Shown: positions 27,432 to 36,429, counted from the stretch's first letter. The stretch is 44,792 nt of DNA from Lachnospiraceae bacterium (GCA_017619295.1 JAFZSQ010000021.1:1-44792); one strand, 5' to 3'. Program-made: numbers and translations. Notes: a model not told the origin generated them from the sequence alone.

Positions 27432-27863
27432 CTATAAGTCCAGGCACATATCTACATGTACCACGCCTTCTTCAACATACTCGTCAGACGTTACCTTAAA
27501 TTCAAACTGCTCATAAAACCCTATGGCATGCTTTTGAGCGTCCATGCAAATCTTATCTGCAGGCATTCTTTTCGGAATCTCTTCAAGAGCGAACTCCATA
27601 AGTTTCTTTCCAAGGCCTTCTCCATGCTTTAATGTCAGCACTCTTCCAATCTTAAGCACTCCATTATCGTCGTAATAAGCTCTCAGATACGAAGTTACTC
27701 TTCCGTCTTCCATGGAGAAAATATGAAGGCTCTTGTAGTCCACATCGTCTTCATCCACATAGAGAATTTCCTGCTCCATCATGAAGATATCCCCACGGGA
27801 TTTCAATATTTCGTATAACTCTCTATTTGTCAGTTCATCAAATTTTTTAACCAAAAAGCTCAT
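27432..27863 (-). CDS. GNAT acetyltransferase, ElaA-like
   Basis: A 143-residue acetyl-CoA-dependent N-acetyltransferase of the ElaA type. The start FDELTNRELYEILKSRGDIF and MMEQEILYVDEDDVD are characteristic of ElaA. The acetyl-CoA loop reads KHGEGLGKKLMEFAL, and the end has MDAQKHAIGFYEQFEFKVTSDEY. The acceptor substrate is not known. The start has no Shine-Dalgarno sequence and lies 6 bases after a -10 element, so the mRNA is probably leaderless. Confidence 0.9.
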   Translation of the reverse strand: MSFLVKKFDELTNRELYEILKSRGDIFMMEQEILYVDEDDVDYKSLHIFSMEDGRVTSYLRAYYDDNGVLKIGRVLTLKHGEGLGKKLMEFALEEIPKRMPADKICMDAQKHAIGFYEQFEFKVTSDEYVEEGVVHVDMCLDL

Positions 27864-27869
27864 GAATTC

Positions 27870-27897
27870 ATAATAACATCTATTGAATATCAGTCAA
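27870..27897 (-). promoter_or_regulatory. Promoter of the ElaA/GIY-YIG/DUF1292 cluster
   Basis: Minus-strand TTGACT (27892-27897) and TATTAT (27870-27875) with a 16-bp spacer. Only 6 bases separate the -10 from the ATG. The -35 abuts the T-run of the terminator of the upstream operon. Confidence 0.62.
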
Positions 27898-27930
27898 TAA
27901 AAAATCCGGCCAGTAGAAAGCCGGATTTTT
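27893..27930 (-). terminator. Intrinsic terminator of the TetR/macrodomain operon
   Basis: AAAAATCCGGC and GCCGGATTTTT form an 11-bp stem with a 9-base loop, followed on the minus strand by a T-run. It lies 13 bp after the stop codon of the membrane protein gene. Confidence 0.88.
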
Positions 27931-27942
27931 ACAAAACAAATA

Positions 27943-28587
27943 TTATAAAACAAACATGAGCCAAAGAAGTATATATGACTTCTTAATGTCTCTGTTAACA
28001 AGAAGATAAACACTTCCGTATGCAAGTCCTGCGATTGTGGTTAAAATTCCCGTTGTAAAGTCCTTGGTCATAAAATGTCCGATTCCCCAGGTGATGGCAA
28101 CAATAATACCGCCATATGGAATGTTCTTGTTCTTAAACCACTCTTCAAAAGCCTTCTGACCGAAAACAAGAATCAATGTAACCAGTGCAACTTCAAAGCA
28201 ATAATATATATACTGGAAAACAAACTTTAAGGGGCCATTTGAATTAAACTCCTTAACAACCTTGATTCCGTTCCAGTCTAAATATGAAACCACAAGACTG
28301 AAGATTACCAGAACAGCAACCAGAATCCATTTCCAGGTTTCAACTTTTCTGCCTTTCTCAAAAATATCAAAGCCATAACTTCTCTTGGCAATCGAAGTAA
28401 CTGCCCATGCTGATAATCCCCAGAGAATACATGTGATAATCCAGTGAATAATATGCTGGGCGGTCGTCCAATTTTCGAGTTCAGCTCCAAAAATAGGGGG
28501 CTCAATTACCCACGCCAAAACGGCCTCCAATCCAATTCCTGCAAAAGCAAGCAATGCCAGGCATAAAAACCCAAATCCTTTTTTCAT
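27943..28587 (-). CDS. Multi-pass membrane protein, possibly CPBP-like
   Basis: A 214-residue protein with about six to seven hydrophobic helices. In the C-terminal half [14 protein letters not shown] and [10 protein letters not shown] resemble the EExxx(R/K) and (F/W)xxxH motifs of CPBP (CAAX protease/bacteriocin-processing) membrane proteins. Spacing is compatible, but the match is divergent, so the family call is tentative. The ATG overlaps the macrodomain stop by 4 bp (ATGA). It ends the TetR-hydrolase-macrodomain operon and is followed by a terminator. Confidence 0.75.
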   Translation of the reverse strand: MKKGFGFLCLALLAFAGIGLEAVLAWVIEPPIFGAELENWTTAQHIIHWIITCILWGLSAWAVTSIAKRSYGFDIFEKGRKVETWKWILVAVLVIFSLVVSYLDWNGIKVVKEFNSNGPLKFVFQYIYYCFEVALVTLILVFGQKAFEEWFKNKNIPYGGIIVAITWGIGHFMTKDFTTGILTTIAGLAYGSVYLLVNRDIKKSYILLWLMFVL

Positions 28588-29090
28588 CTATCTATCTCTC
28601 CTTCATATGCGGCCAAGGTTCGGTCATCAAAGCATGCCCATATGATCTCATCGAAGGCGTCAGGATTGACCTTCAAAAAATCCCTTACCGCGCCCACCGC
28701 AACTTTTGCCGCGAGATCCACTGGGTAACCGTAAACTCCTGTGGAAATGGAGGGGAAGGCGATTTTTCTAATGCCATATTCCACTGCAACTTTCAGAGAA
28801 TTGGTATAGCATGATGCCAGTAATTCAGGCTCGCAACGATAACCATCATACCATATGGGACCCACAGTGTGAATAACAAATTTGGCGGGCAGGTTATATC
28901 CGCCTGTTATTTTGGCCTGTCCTGTAGGGCATCCATGCAGTGTTCGGCACTCTTCCAAAAGTTTCGGGCCGGCGGCTCTGTGAATTGCTCCGTCAACTCC
29001 TCCGCCTCCAAGCAAGGACTCATTGGCAGCATTTACAATGGCATCTACGTTATCCAGTTTCGTAATATCGGCTCTGATTGCTTTAATCAT
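28584..29090 (-). CDS. Macrodomain protein, O-acetyl-ADP-ribose deacetylase-like
   Basis: A 168-residue single macrodomain of the YmdB/MacroD type. The ligand-binding motifs are [19 protein letters not shown] near residues 20-38 and [19 protein letters not shown] near 107-125. Family members hydrolyse O-acetyl-ADP-ribose or remove ADP-ribose from proteins or nucleic acids. The start overlaps the upstream hydrolase stop (TAATG), and the stop overlaps the next start (ATGA). Co-transcription with a TetR regulator and an alpha/beta hydrolase is unusual. Confidence 0.95.
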   Translation of the reverse strand: MIKAIRADITKLDNVDAIVNAANESLLGGGGVDGAIHRAAGPKLLEECRTLHGCPTGQAKITGGYNLPAKFVIHTVGPIWYDGYRCEPELLASCYTNSLKVAVEYGIRKIAFPSISTGVYGYPVDLAAKVAVGAVRDFLKVNPDAFDEIIWACFDDRTLAAYEGEIDR

Positions 29091-29983
29091 TATGTCTCCT
29101 TGAAAATACTGATTATCTTTTCATTAATTGTATCAGCAAGTTCGTGGTTAAGTCCATGGCCGGCGTCATCAAAAAACCGGACATTCATATTATTGCTGAT
29201 TAAGGCTTCCTTGCCGCCCAGTTTCTCGAAGGGATCTTCTTCTCCCACAAGATAAACCACTTTATCTCTGATTCTGTTAAGGGCCCCCTCAAATTCATCC
29301 TCCTCAAAGGAACGCACCTTGTGATATGCCATGGCCATGTTGTTGAAGCCAACAAGCAGCGCCCTGTAATGGTTCATGATAGTATCGTTTTCTGTAAAAA
29401 CCCGATAATTTCTCCCTGAAAGCTTTTTGATTAGTTTCTCGGTATTTTTCTTTGTGGGAAACAAAGCCTCCGGGAGAAAGATTTTCATCATGGTTTTTAA
29501 GGGATTTTTGTTTGGTCCTGTAGGCACAGAACAGGATAAACTTATGGCCTTTAAAACCTTATCGGGCCTCTCCAATGTATAGAGCTGTATAATATAACCT
29601 CCGTTTGAAACTCCGGCAAAATATGCTTTTTCTATTTCTAACTTAGAAAGAACATCGTCAATCCATTTAACGTCGTCGAAAGTTTTGTTATAGCCATCTC
29701 CCGGAAGGCTTTTCCCCGGGCCTCCGATGGTATCAATTGCAAAACAGTGAAAATTCTCGCCAAGAGCCTTTGCATTATAAATCCACATAAGCGCCGAATC
29801 GTCGCCGACTCCGTGAAAAAGCACCAATGGATTTTTATCTGTATCTCCCCATTCGATAACATGTGTAAATCCGTAGGGTGTGTCAATATCCCGCTCCTTC
29901 TTTTCGCACCCCCAATGCTCCAACAGTTTGTCGTAAGTTCTTAATATTTTGATTCCCGCTCTGTTACTTCTGTATACCTTCAT
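29090..29983 (-). CDS. Alpha/beta-fold hydrolase
   Basis: A 297-residue alpha/beta hydrolase. The oxyanion segment [15 protein letters not shown] precedes the nucleophile elbow FAGVSNGGY (GxSxG). A downstream acid (VGEEDPF) and the histidine DAGHGLNHE complete the expected triad. The substrate is unknown; an ester or lipid is typical. There is no signal peptide. The ATG at 29983 is preceded by GGAGCGGAG and is preferred to an ATG ten codons earlier that overlaps the tetR stop. It lies 10 bp after the TetR gene and is coupled to the macrodomain gene. Confidence 0.92.
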   Translation of the reverse strand: MKVYRSNRAGIKILRTYDKLLEHWGCEKKERDIDTPYGFTHVIEWGDTDKNPLVLFHGVGDDSALMWIYNAKALGENFHCFAIDTIGGPGKSLPGDGYNKTFDDVKWIDDVLSKLEIEKAYFAGVSNGGYIIQLYTLERPDKVLKAISLSCSVPTGPNKNPLKTMMKIFLPEALFPTKKNTEKLIKKLSGRNYRVFTENDTIMNHYRALLVGFNNMAMAYHKVRSFEEDEFEGALNRIRDKVVYLVGEEDPFEKLGGKEALISNNMNVRFFDDAGHGLNHELADTINEKIISIFKET

Positions 29984-29993
29984 TACTCCGCTC

Positions 29994-30566
29994 CTATAAA
30001 AAAAATTTATCATAAAAATCGCCTAGCGATCTTTCTGTCGCTTTGTCGTTCCCTGTGAAATACCCCATGGAAATAATTGCCTGATACTCAAAAGCAAGTT
30101 TTGAAGCATCTGCCTTAGGGATAATCCCTCGTTCCATAAGTTCCTCAAAAGTCTTCATTTCATGTTCCATGGGCGCATCAAACATCATCTTCTTCCACAT
30201 TTTATCTGCATCTTTGCTATGGAATCTCTCGCACTCAAGTATTCTTAATAAGGGCTGTATCTTTTTGTTCATCAAATACCCCTTTATAAAATGAAGCCCT
30301 GTAAGTACGAACATTTCTTTTCCGACCTTGTCTGTCTTTTTGAGAGCATTGCTGAATACGCCTTTTAACTCACTGGTCAAATCGTCTGCCCTCTCAATCA
30401 TCGCATCAAGCAAGGCCTGTTTGCTGTCATAATGGTAGTAAATCGAACTCGCCTTGATTCCAACCGCCCGTGAAATATCCCTCATAGACGCGGCCGCATA
30501 ACCGCTTTTTGCAAACAGTTCCATTGACTTATCAAGTATCAGTTCCTTGGTGTTTTCGTTGGTCAT
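29994..30566 (-). CDS. TetR/AcrR-family transcriptional regulator
   Basis: A 190-residue repressor. The N-terminal helix-turn-helix reads MRDISRAVGIKASSIYYHYD, followed by SKQALLDAMIERAD; the C-terminal ligand domain is helical and unassigned. It heads an operon with an alpha/beta hydrolase, a macrodomain protein and a membrane protein, and its start region carries a palindromic operator candidate, which fits autorepression. The inducing ligand is unknown. Confidence 0.93.
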   Translation of the reverse strand: MTNENTKELILDKSMELFAKSGYAAASMRDISRAVGIKASSIYYHYDSKQALLDAMIERADDLTSELKGVFSNALKKTDKVGKEMFVLTGLHFIKGYLMNKKIQPLLRILECERFHSKDADKMWKKMMFDAPMEHEMKTFEELMERGIIPKADASKLAFEYQAIISMGYFTGNDKATERSLGDFYDKFFL

Positions 30567-30593
30567 GGGTTACTCCTTTATTTGTAGTTCTAC

Positions 30594-30607
30594 CTAACGT
30601 TCGTTAG
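30594..30607. promoter_or_regulatory. TetR operator candidate
   Basis: CTAACG-TT-CGTTAG has perfect 6-bp arms, and the flanking CTAC/ATAG extends the symmetry. It covers the expected transcription start of the tetR operon. Confidence 0.72.
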
Positions 30608-30609
30608 AT

Positions 30610-30639
30610 AGTATATCACGCTAAATATGAATATGTAAA
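30610..30639 (-). promoter_or_regulatory. Promoter of the tetR operon
   Basis: Minus-strand TTTACA (30634-30639) and TATACT (30610-30615) are separated by 18 bp. The predicted start falls inside the palindromic operator. Confidence 0.55.
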
Positions 30640-30670
30640 TGAACATTTTATAATATAAACAAAAAATTGC

Positions 30671-30699
30671 TTGATTCTTATGCATATACCCTCTATCAT
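30671..30699 (+). promoter_or_regulatory. Possible promoter of the EamA transporter gene
   Basis: TTGATT (30671-30676) and TATCAT (30694-30699) with a 17-bp spacer, about 35 bp before the ATG. Confidence 0.42.
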
Positions 30700-30734
30700 T
30701 ACTTGCAGACTGAATATGATTGGAAATAATAATA

Positions 30735-31625
30735 ATGAGTAACGCAAATTCTAAAGTTAATACACTTAAATATATTCTTGCAGTTGTAATATACGGAACT
30801 ATCGGACCCATCTTGCGTTTCATTAACCTTCCCTCTGAGCTTGTTGTTTTCTCCAGAGGCGTTATCGGAACTTTATCCATACTTGTCTTTATGAAAATAC
30901 TTGGACGAAAAGTTGACCTTAAAGCCATCAAATCAAATCTTCGTCCTCTTATACTTTCAGGATTCTTCCTTGGCTTAAACTGGGTATTTTTGTTTGCAGC
31001 TTACGTAAGAATTTCTGTAGCTGTCGCAAGTCTGCTTAACTACACCGCTCCCATTATGGTTGTAATCATTGCGCCTTTCCTTTACAAAGAGCGCATCAGA
31101 CCAATAAAAGCCATATGCATCATTACCGCATTTATAGGTGTCGTTCTGACCTCCGGAATAGTAAGCGTCGGAATAGGAAATGTGGATTTGATTGGTATTA
31201 CCCTGCCTGTTCTTGCTGCCCTCGCCTTCGTAGGCATCGTAATTTGCAACAAATCACTTAAAGGCATCGATTCATACAACAAAGCAATCGTTCAGCTTGC
31301 AGCATCCGCAGTAACCGTACTTCCCTATGTTATGTACAACAACCGCGGCAAATCCATTGAATTTGATTTGCGCTCAACCTTTCTTGTGCTTCTTCTTGGT
31401 GCAGTTCACACAGGTGTTGCTTACTGCCTCTACTTCGAATCCCTCGGAGCACTTTCGGTTCAGTCCATCGCAGTTTTGGGTTATCTTGAGCCTGTGGTCT
31501 CTGTACTTGGCTCCGTTTTCGTCCTCCACCAGTCACTGGACTTATACGGCTGGATTGGCGCTATACTTATCATCTTTTCCTCCGCCGCCAGCGAATTGAT
31601 TGGGCCTAAGAAGACAATAAACTAG
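30735..31625 (+). CDS. EamA-family (DMT superfamily) transporter
   Basis: A 296-residue membrane protein with about ten hydrophobic helices in two EamA repeats. The first repeat ends with SVAVASLLNYTAPIMVVIIA and KERIRPIKAICIITAFIGVV; the second with LSVQSIAVLGYLEPVVSVLG and DLYGWIGAILIIFSS, both typical DMT signatures. These proteins export amino acids, metabolites or drugs; the substrate is unknown. The ATG at 30735 is preferred to a TTG five codons earlier. The ribosome-binding site is weak (GGAA). It is divergent from the TetR operon, but its promoter lies beyond the operator. Confidence 0.93.
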   Translation: MSNANSKVNTLKYILAVVIYGTIGPILRFINLPSELVVFSRGVIGTLSILVFMKILGRKVDLKAIKSNLRPLILSGFFLGLNWVFLFAAYVRISVAVASLLNYTAPIMVVIIAPFLYKERIRPIKAICIITAFIGVVLTSGIVSVGIGNVDLIGITLPVLAALAFVGIVICNKSLKGIDSYNKAIVQLAASAVTVLPYVMYNNRGKSIEFDLRSTFLVLLLGAVHTGVAYCLYFESLGALSVQSIAVLGYLEPVVSVLGSVFVLHQSLDLYGWIGAILIIFSSAASELIGPKKTIN

Positions 31626-31716
31626 TCCGTTTACGAGAATACAATTTAGGTAAGAATTATTTACGGAATCACCTCTTAGGTCATGCATACCCAGGTAACT
31701 GCTATGTACAGAAAAT

Positions 31717-32508
31717 CTATCTATGAAAATATGTTTTAAGCAGGTTCCTAACAGTATTTATATCCAGCGGATTCTTTGAAGATTCATATGTAAAAATGAT
31801 ATCTCTGCCCGGAACAATCCCGTTGGCCACATATGAATTCTGCTTTCTGAAAAATCCTTCCAGATACTCCGGATTATCCATCATCCCAAAATGCTCAAGA
31901 TAGATTGTTCTTCTCTCCTTAACATTCAGCAACTTGAAATCAGGATAAACTGTTCCCACGCCTTTTAATTTCAGCGGTGCTTCATAGAGGTATGGAATCC
32001 TCATGTCTTTGAGAATCTCTGATATAATTACTTCGGATTTCGATCTAACCCTGTCACCGTTTGAATTGATGTATGACTGAACGTCTTCCGCAAATTCTTT
32101 TCTTTCATATTCTTCATGAAGCCATCTTTCAACAAACTCCTCATCCGTTAGAACCGGCGAATCGACCAGCTCCCTTTTCAATTTTGGAATCTTTCCATAA
32201 GCTTCAATAAGCGTATCTATGGGATGCTTCTTAAGATAGGCGTCGTTGTCCTTATATTCCTTTTCAGCTTCCTGTTTTAGCTTATCAAATACTTCTTTTT
32301 CAGCCAGTTTTTTGACAAGCTTCATATTATCTTTCGCCAAATACAGTCCATTAGCATTCTCCCCCGGCTTTCTTAGGAAGTATTGAGTTGTCGTTCTGCA
32401 CTTTGTTACCCTTAAGGATCCCTCGGGCACGTTAGCAGTTGCCCTATCACATATTCTTATAATCTTTCTTAGATAATCTTGTCTTTTGTTTAATTCCTCT
32501 TGAATCAT
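31717..32508 (-). CDS. Hypothetical protein with PD-(D/E)XK nuclease-like C-terminal domain
   Basis: A 263-residue protein. The N-terminal half is charged and helical. The C-terminal half has RSKSEVIISEIL (155-166), IPYLYEAPL, VYPDFKLL (with D190) and YLEHFGMMD (E205), then VPGRDIIFTYES. The order E...PDF...(Y)LEH resembles a PD-(D/E)XK endonuclease fold, with E159, D190 and E205 as possible metal ligands; the last lysine is replaced by a histidine context (LEH). Function is unknown. GGAGGG lies six bases before the ATG. Upstream lie two kinds of repeats and the helicase gene, which raises the possibility of a DNA-processing role. Confidence 0.8.
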   Translation of the reverse strand: MIQEELNKRQDYLRKIIRICDRATANVPEGSLRVTKCRTTTQYFLRKPGENANGLYLAKDNMKLVKKLAEKEVFDKLKQEAEKEYKDNDAYLKKHPIDTLIEAYGKIPKLKRELVDSPVLTDEEFVERWLHEEYERKEFAEDVQSYINSNGDRVRSKSEVIISEILKDMRIPYLYEAPLKLKGVGTVYPDFKLLNVKERRTIYLEHFGMMDNPEYLEGFFRKQNSYVANGIVPGRDIIFTYESSKNPLDINTVRNLLKTYFHR

Positions 32509-32555
32509 TAATAACCCTCCATTTTTTAGTGTTTAATAGTTACATGCTTTCTCCG

Positions 32556-32627
32556 TAATCTTTGGATTGATCTCCAGCTCAATCTATGGCCCAAACTTTT
32601 GCCCAATCTTTGGACTGGTCTTTGACT
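32556..32627. repeat. Three degenerate 24-bp tandem repeats
   Basis: Copies start at 32556, 32580 and 32604, each beginning (T/C)AATCT(T/A)TGG and spaced exactly 24 bp apart. Weaker copies may continue to about 32675. They lie just upstream of the PD-(D/E)XK-like gene, and I see no gene here. Confidence 0.5.
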
Positions 32628-32700
32628 TATTCCTCTGCTTGACCCACAATCCAGTCCTCAGCTTGCTTTCTGACTACCAAAACAGGAAAACATCCAAAAC

Positions 32701-33058
32701 GTTAGTGGCAAAAAAGTGCCTTTGCACTAACAGGAAACAAGTTTGTGAAATTCATTAGTATTCCTCGGCGATTATCGACTAATGAATTTTGCTTTTGGGC
32801 AAATCATTAGTAGTTTTATTCAAAACTCCACTAACAAGAATCAATTGATGCCATATTTGTTAGTACGCATCGCAAATTTCACACTAACAAATTTGCATAT
32901 TAACTAAAATATTAGTGCCGCAGGCAGTTCCCAATATTAATGCCCACTAACAAAATCCTTGCTATTCCCCAAACATTAGTATCCGGCGATAATTCCCACA
33001 TTAGTGCACACTAACAAAATCCATACCATTCCCCAGACATTAGTGTCCGCCGGTAATT
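32701..33058. repeat. Helically phased array of inverted TTAGT/ACTAA half-sites
   Basis: TTAGT occurs at 32702, 32755, 32807, 32860, 32912, 32976 and 33040. ACTAA occurs at 32726, 32778, 32830, 32883, 32946 and 33010. Spacings are 53, 52, 53, 52, 64, 64 and 52, 52, 53, 63, 64 bp. ACTAA to the next TTAGT is always 29-30 bp; TTAGT to ACTAA is 23-24 bp in four units and 34 bp in two. Most pairs extend into longer inverted repeats, such as AAATTCATTAGT/ACTAATGAATTT and ATTTGTTAGT/ACTAACAAAT. The consensus half-site is RTTAGTR and ACTAACAAA. A degenerate unit at 32651-32677 fits the phase. The region is otherwise non-coding except the last unit. Confidence 0.88.
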
Positions 33059-34971
33059 ACCCCTTCCCGGCCACCGTCTCCATCAGAAGTCCTATGCGTA
33101 TACGCCTGCGCCATTGCCTTCTCGACCAGGCGGCCCGGCATGAACTTCGACGGGTGATTCCTGTAGTCATCCGGCGCCCCAAGAAATGTAAGTACAAGCA
33201 AATCCCTTGCCCTTGTCATGGCCACATAGAATAAGCGCCGTTCCTCCTCAATCAGAATCGGATTTGAGGACCTGGTGTGAGGCATCTTGCCATCGTTGAT
33301 ATCAGGAAGAATTACGCAGGGAAACTCAAGGCCCTTGGAACCATGCATTGTAAGCAAATTCACCTGATTAGAAGCCGCAACCCGTGAATTCGGAGAGGAA
33401 TTAGCATTAAGATACCTCTCCTTTTCTAGCTTTTCTTTCTCATAAACTGAGAACTCGGCCATGAAGTCCACAAACTCCAGCAACCCGTCAAAATCCTCCG
33501 CCATCTCCTTTAAGGTTTCTAACGTTCTTTCGAACAAAGCGCACTCCGATGGGTTCCTTAACCTCAGTCCCATTAAATAGTTTTCGTACTTAAGAGCCTT
33601 CATAATATATCCTATGGCGCATAGAGGGTCCATACGGCGCATGAGAGCCATCTTTCTGTCGAAGGACATCAGTTTTTCCCTTAAAACAAAGTCCTCATTA
33701 TTTGCCTTAATAATGGCCTTAAAATCAACCTCATGTTTCCTGAAAATTCCTCTGACCACATCGAGGCTTCCTTTGTCGGTTATTCGAAGATAGTCAGTTC
33801 TGTCCGCTCTGCCGCAGGCAATCTTAAAATATGACAAAATATCCTTGGTGATCCCGATATCGCATATCCCTTTCCCGAAGGTATCCTTGCAGAAATATGA
33901 AACATTCTCTTTCCTCAGAATCATTCCGTATCTGTCAAGCATTGCATTGGTTCTGCAGATTATGGCTATGTCGCTTAAATTTCCGGAATACTCCTTAATA
34001 AACGACACAATCTCAGACGACTGAATCTTTGCAGTCTTACAAGGTTTCAAAACAACCGGTGTCTGCTGGCCTCTCTCCGCAAACAATTCCTTCTCAACCC
34101 TGTCCTTATTGCCCTTAATGCATTCGCAGGCAAAATCCAAAATTTCTTTTGAGCAGCGATAATTTGAAGCAAGAAGCACCTTCGAGCAGTCCGGATAATC
34201 CTCCTCAAACTGCCTCATTATGGATGGCTCTGCTCCCCTGAATCCATAAATAGCCTGATCGTCATCTCCCACCACAAACAAATTCCTGTGGTCAGAAGCC
34301 AACTCCTTTATCACCTCATATTGTCTCGGATTTATATCCTGAAACTCATCGATAAGTATGTACTCGTAGTTAGATTTGATTCTCTCAAGAAGTTTCGGAA
34401 ACTTCTCAAAGACCTCTAACGCCTTGTTGGCAAAATCGTCGAAATCTAATTTTTTCTCTGCAGTTATCAAAGATAAGTATTGTGAAATCACAAAACCTGT
34501 TGTTTCTTCTTTTAGTATTGTCTCCTCTCTGTCAAAGGTTCCCTTATTCAAATAATAAGCAATAATCGTGGCAAGATAATCGTTGCTTACGTAAGGTTCT
34601 CCCGGGAACTTTGCTTTAATAGTATTTTTGATATGACTGATAGTACGGATTTTGTCCTGATTTGTTAGGATAGAAAAATCTGAATATATATGACTCTGTT
34701 TTAGAAAAAAGTAGAATAATGAATGGAAGGTGTGGAAATGAACAGGAAGAAGTGTGCCTCTTAATTTGGCGAAACGTTGCTGCATTTGATTTGCAGCCGC
34801 CTTAGTGAATGTGATGACAAGAATTTTGTCCGGAGGCACTTTGCGTTCATCAATAAGATAAGAAATTCGATTGACCAATACATAGGTCTTGCCGGCTCCC
34901 GGCCCCGCCAGTATTCTGGCAGGACCTTTATTATGCCGGATAGCTTCATATTGAGCTTTATTTTCCTTCAA
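33040..34971 (-). CDS. UvrD/PcrA-type superfamily 1 DNA helicase
   Basis: A 643-residue ATP-dependent 3'-5' helicase. Motif I (AGPGAGKT, 22-29), Ia ([12 protein letters not shown]), II ([14 protein letters not shown]), III ([17 protein letters not shown]), IV (LASNYRCS), V ([18 protein letters not shown]) and VI ([15 protein letters not shown]) are all present. It is shorter than typical PcrA/UvrD, with a compact 2B region, so I do not assign a gene symbol. Start is a TTG inside the end of gltX (14-bp overlap). The last codons (GVITGGH and the TAA stop) lie inside the final unit of the phased repeat array. Confidence 0.93.
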   Translation of the reverse strand: MKENKAQYEAIRHNKGPARILAGPGAGKTYVLVNRISYLIDERKVPPDKILVITFTKAAANQMQQRFAKLRGTLLPVHFHTFHSLFYFFLKQSHIYSDFSILTNQDKIRTISHIKNTIKAKFPGEPYVSNDYLATIIAYYLNKGTFDREETILKEETTGFVISQYLSLITAEKKLDFDDFANKALEVFEKFPKLLERIKSNYEYILIDEFQDINPRQYEVIKELASDHRNLFVVGDDDQAIYGFRGAEPSIMRQFEEDYPDCSKVLLASNYRCSKEILDFACECIKGNKDRVEKELFAERGQQTPVVLKPCKTAKIQSSEIVSFIKEYSGNLSDIAIICRTNAMLDRYGMILRKENVSYFCKDTFGKGICDIGITKDILSYFKIACGRADRTDYLRITDKGSLDVVRGIFRKHEVDFKAIIKANNEDFVLREKLMSFDRKMALMRRMDPLCAIGYIMKALKYENYLMGLRLRNPSECALFERTLETLKEMAEDFDGLLEFVDFMAEFSVYEKEKLEKERYLNANSSPNSRVAASNQVNLLTMHGSKGLEFPCVILPDINDGKMPHTRSSNPILIEEERRLFYVAMTRARDLLVLTFLGAPDDYRNHPSKFMPGRLVEKAMAQAYTHRTSDGDGGREGVITGGH

Positions 34972-36409
34972 GAAGTTCGATTCCCTTTCTGATTCTTTTA
35001 AGGGATTCTTCCTTACCCAAAACTTCCATAATCTCAGTAGCGCCGGCAGGAGTCATCTGTTTACCGGACACTGCTGTTCTGATGGGCCACATAACGTAGC
35101 CGTTCTTAACTTCCTTTTCTTCTACGTACTTAAGAAGTGTCTGATACAGTGCATCATTGCTATAGTCATCACAGGCCTCAAGCACAGGTAAAATATCCTT
35201 CAATACCTCAAGAGAGCTTTCCATTGTTGTCTTCATCTTCTTATGAACATACATCTCGGGATCGTACTCAGGTAAGGTCTCGAAGAAATCAACATGGTCC
35301 TTAATATCAGGGAATACCTCAATTCTGGTCTTAACCATGTTTGCAATCTTCTTTAAGTCAAAGTCCTTCTTAAGAACCTGCTTAAGATAGGGCTCTGCCA
35401 TTTTATAGAACTCATCGAAATCCATCTTCTTGATGTATTCGCCGTTCATCCAGCGAAGCTTGTTAACATCAAATACTGAAGGGGACTTGTTAATCTTCTT
35501 GTAATCAAAAGCCTTCACAAGTTCATCAAGTGTAAAGAACTCGTTGTTGTCCTCAGGTGACCATCCAAGAAGTGCAATGTAATTGATAATTGCCTCTGTA
35601 AGGAAGCCCTGCTCCAAAAGATCCTCAAAGGAAGAATGTCCGCTTCTCTTGGAAAGCTTCTTATGGTTCTCGTCAGTAATGAGTCCAAGGTGAATGTACT
35701 TGGGTGATTCCCATCCGAAAGCATCGTAAAGTCTCTGGTACTTGGGTGAGGATGAAATGTACTCATTACCTCTTACAACGTGAGTGATTTCCATAAGATG
35801 GTCATCAATAACGTTAGCAAAGTTATATGTAGGAAAGCCGTCTGACTTAATAAGAATCATGTCATCAAGCTCTGAGTTGTCTACGGTAATATCTCCGTAA
35901 AGCTCATCGTGGAAGGTTGTTGTTCCTTCATTGGGCACATTCTGTCTGATTACGAAAGGCTTTCCGGCATCAAGATTTGCCTGAACCTCTTCCTTTGAAA
36001 GGTGAAGACAGTGCTTATCGTAAACAACAATCTCCTTGCCCTCAACCACCTGCTTAAGGCTCTCAAGTCTCTCCTTGTCGCAGAAACAGTAATATGCGTC
36101 CCCCTGCTCTACAAGCTTCTTGGCATATTCCATATAAAGGCCGGATTTAACTCTCTCACTCTGAACGTAGGGACCGAAGCCTTTATCCTTGTCGGGACCT
36201 TCGTCATGCTTTAATCCGGTTTTCTCAAGGGTACGATAAATAATATCCACAGCACCCTCAACTTCTCGTTCCTGGTCCGTATCCTCTATTCTTAAGATAA
36301 AATCGCCGTTCTCATGTTTTGCGATCAGATACTCGTAAAGAGCGGTACGAAGATTGCCCACATGCATTCTTCCGGTAGGGCTGGGTGCAAATCTTGTTCT
36401 GATTTTCAT
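34958..36409 (-). CDS. gltX: Glutamyl-tRNA synthetase
   Basis: A 483-residue class I synthetase that charges tRNA-Glu. The start [20 protein letters not shown] contains the HIGH-type motif (HVGN). Further family blocks are [34 protein letters not shown], and the KMSKS-type motif [31 protein letters not shown] precedes the ATG. Its 3' end overlaps the helicase start by 14 bp, and the hydrogenase gene ends 20 bp upstream of it. Unlike leuS and pheST, it has no T-box leader in this window. Confidence 0.97.
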   Translation of the reverse strand: MKIRTRFAPSPTGRMHVGNLRTALYEYLIAKHENGDFILRIEDTDQEREVEGAVDIIYRTLEKTGLKHDEGPDKDKGFGPYVQSERVKSGLYMEYAKKLVEQGDAYYCFCDKERLESLKQVVEGKEIVVYDKHCLHLSKEEVQANLDAGKPFVIRQNVPNEGTTTFHDELYGDITVDNSELDDMILIKSDGFPTYNFANVIDDHLMEITHVVRGNEYISSSPKYQRLYDAFGWESPKYIHLGLITDENHKKLSKRSGHSSFEDLLEQGFLTEAIINYIALLGWSPEDNNEFFTLDELVKAFDYKKINKSPSVFDVNKLRWMNGEYIKKMDFDEFYKMAEPYLKQVLKKDFDLKKIANMVKTRIEVFPDIKDHVDFFETLPEYDPEMYVHKKMKTTMESSLEVLKDILPVLEACDDYSNDALYQTLLKYVEEKEVKNGYVMWPIRTAVSGKQMTPAGATEIMEVLGKEESLKRIRKGIELLEGK

Positions 36410-36429
36410 TTGTATTCCTCCGTTACTTA

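Noticed and set aside
30590..30931. Minus-strand open frame of 113 codons between tetR and the EamA gene
   Set aside because: It is antisense to the start of the EamA gene and covers the predicted promoters and the TetR operator.
31626..31716. Intergenic segment between convergent EamA and PD-(D/E)XK-like genes
   Set aside because: I looked for a shared terminator, but no stable hairpin with a T-run is visible.
32701..33058. The repeat array as a CRISPR array
   Set aside because: The repeated half-sites are only 6-9 bp, alternate in orientation and are separated by partly similar sequence; no constant 25-37 bp repeat and no cas gene are present.
32701..33058. The repeat array as integron attC sites
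   Set aside because: GTTAGTG and CACTAAC do not fit the GTTRRRY/RYYYAAC core sites, no cassette genes lie between the copies, and no integrase gene is in the window.
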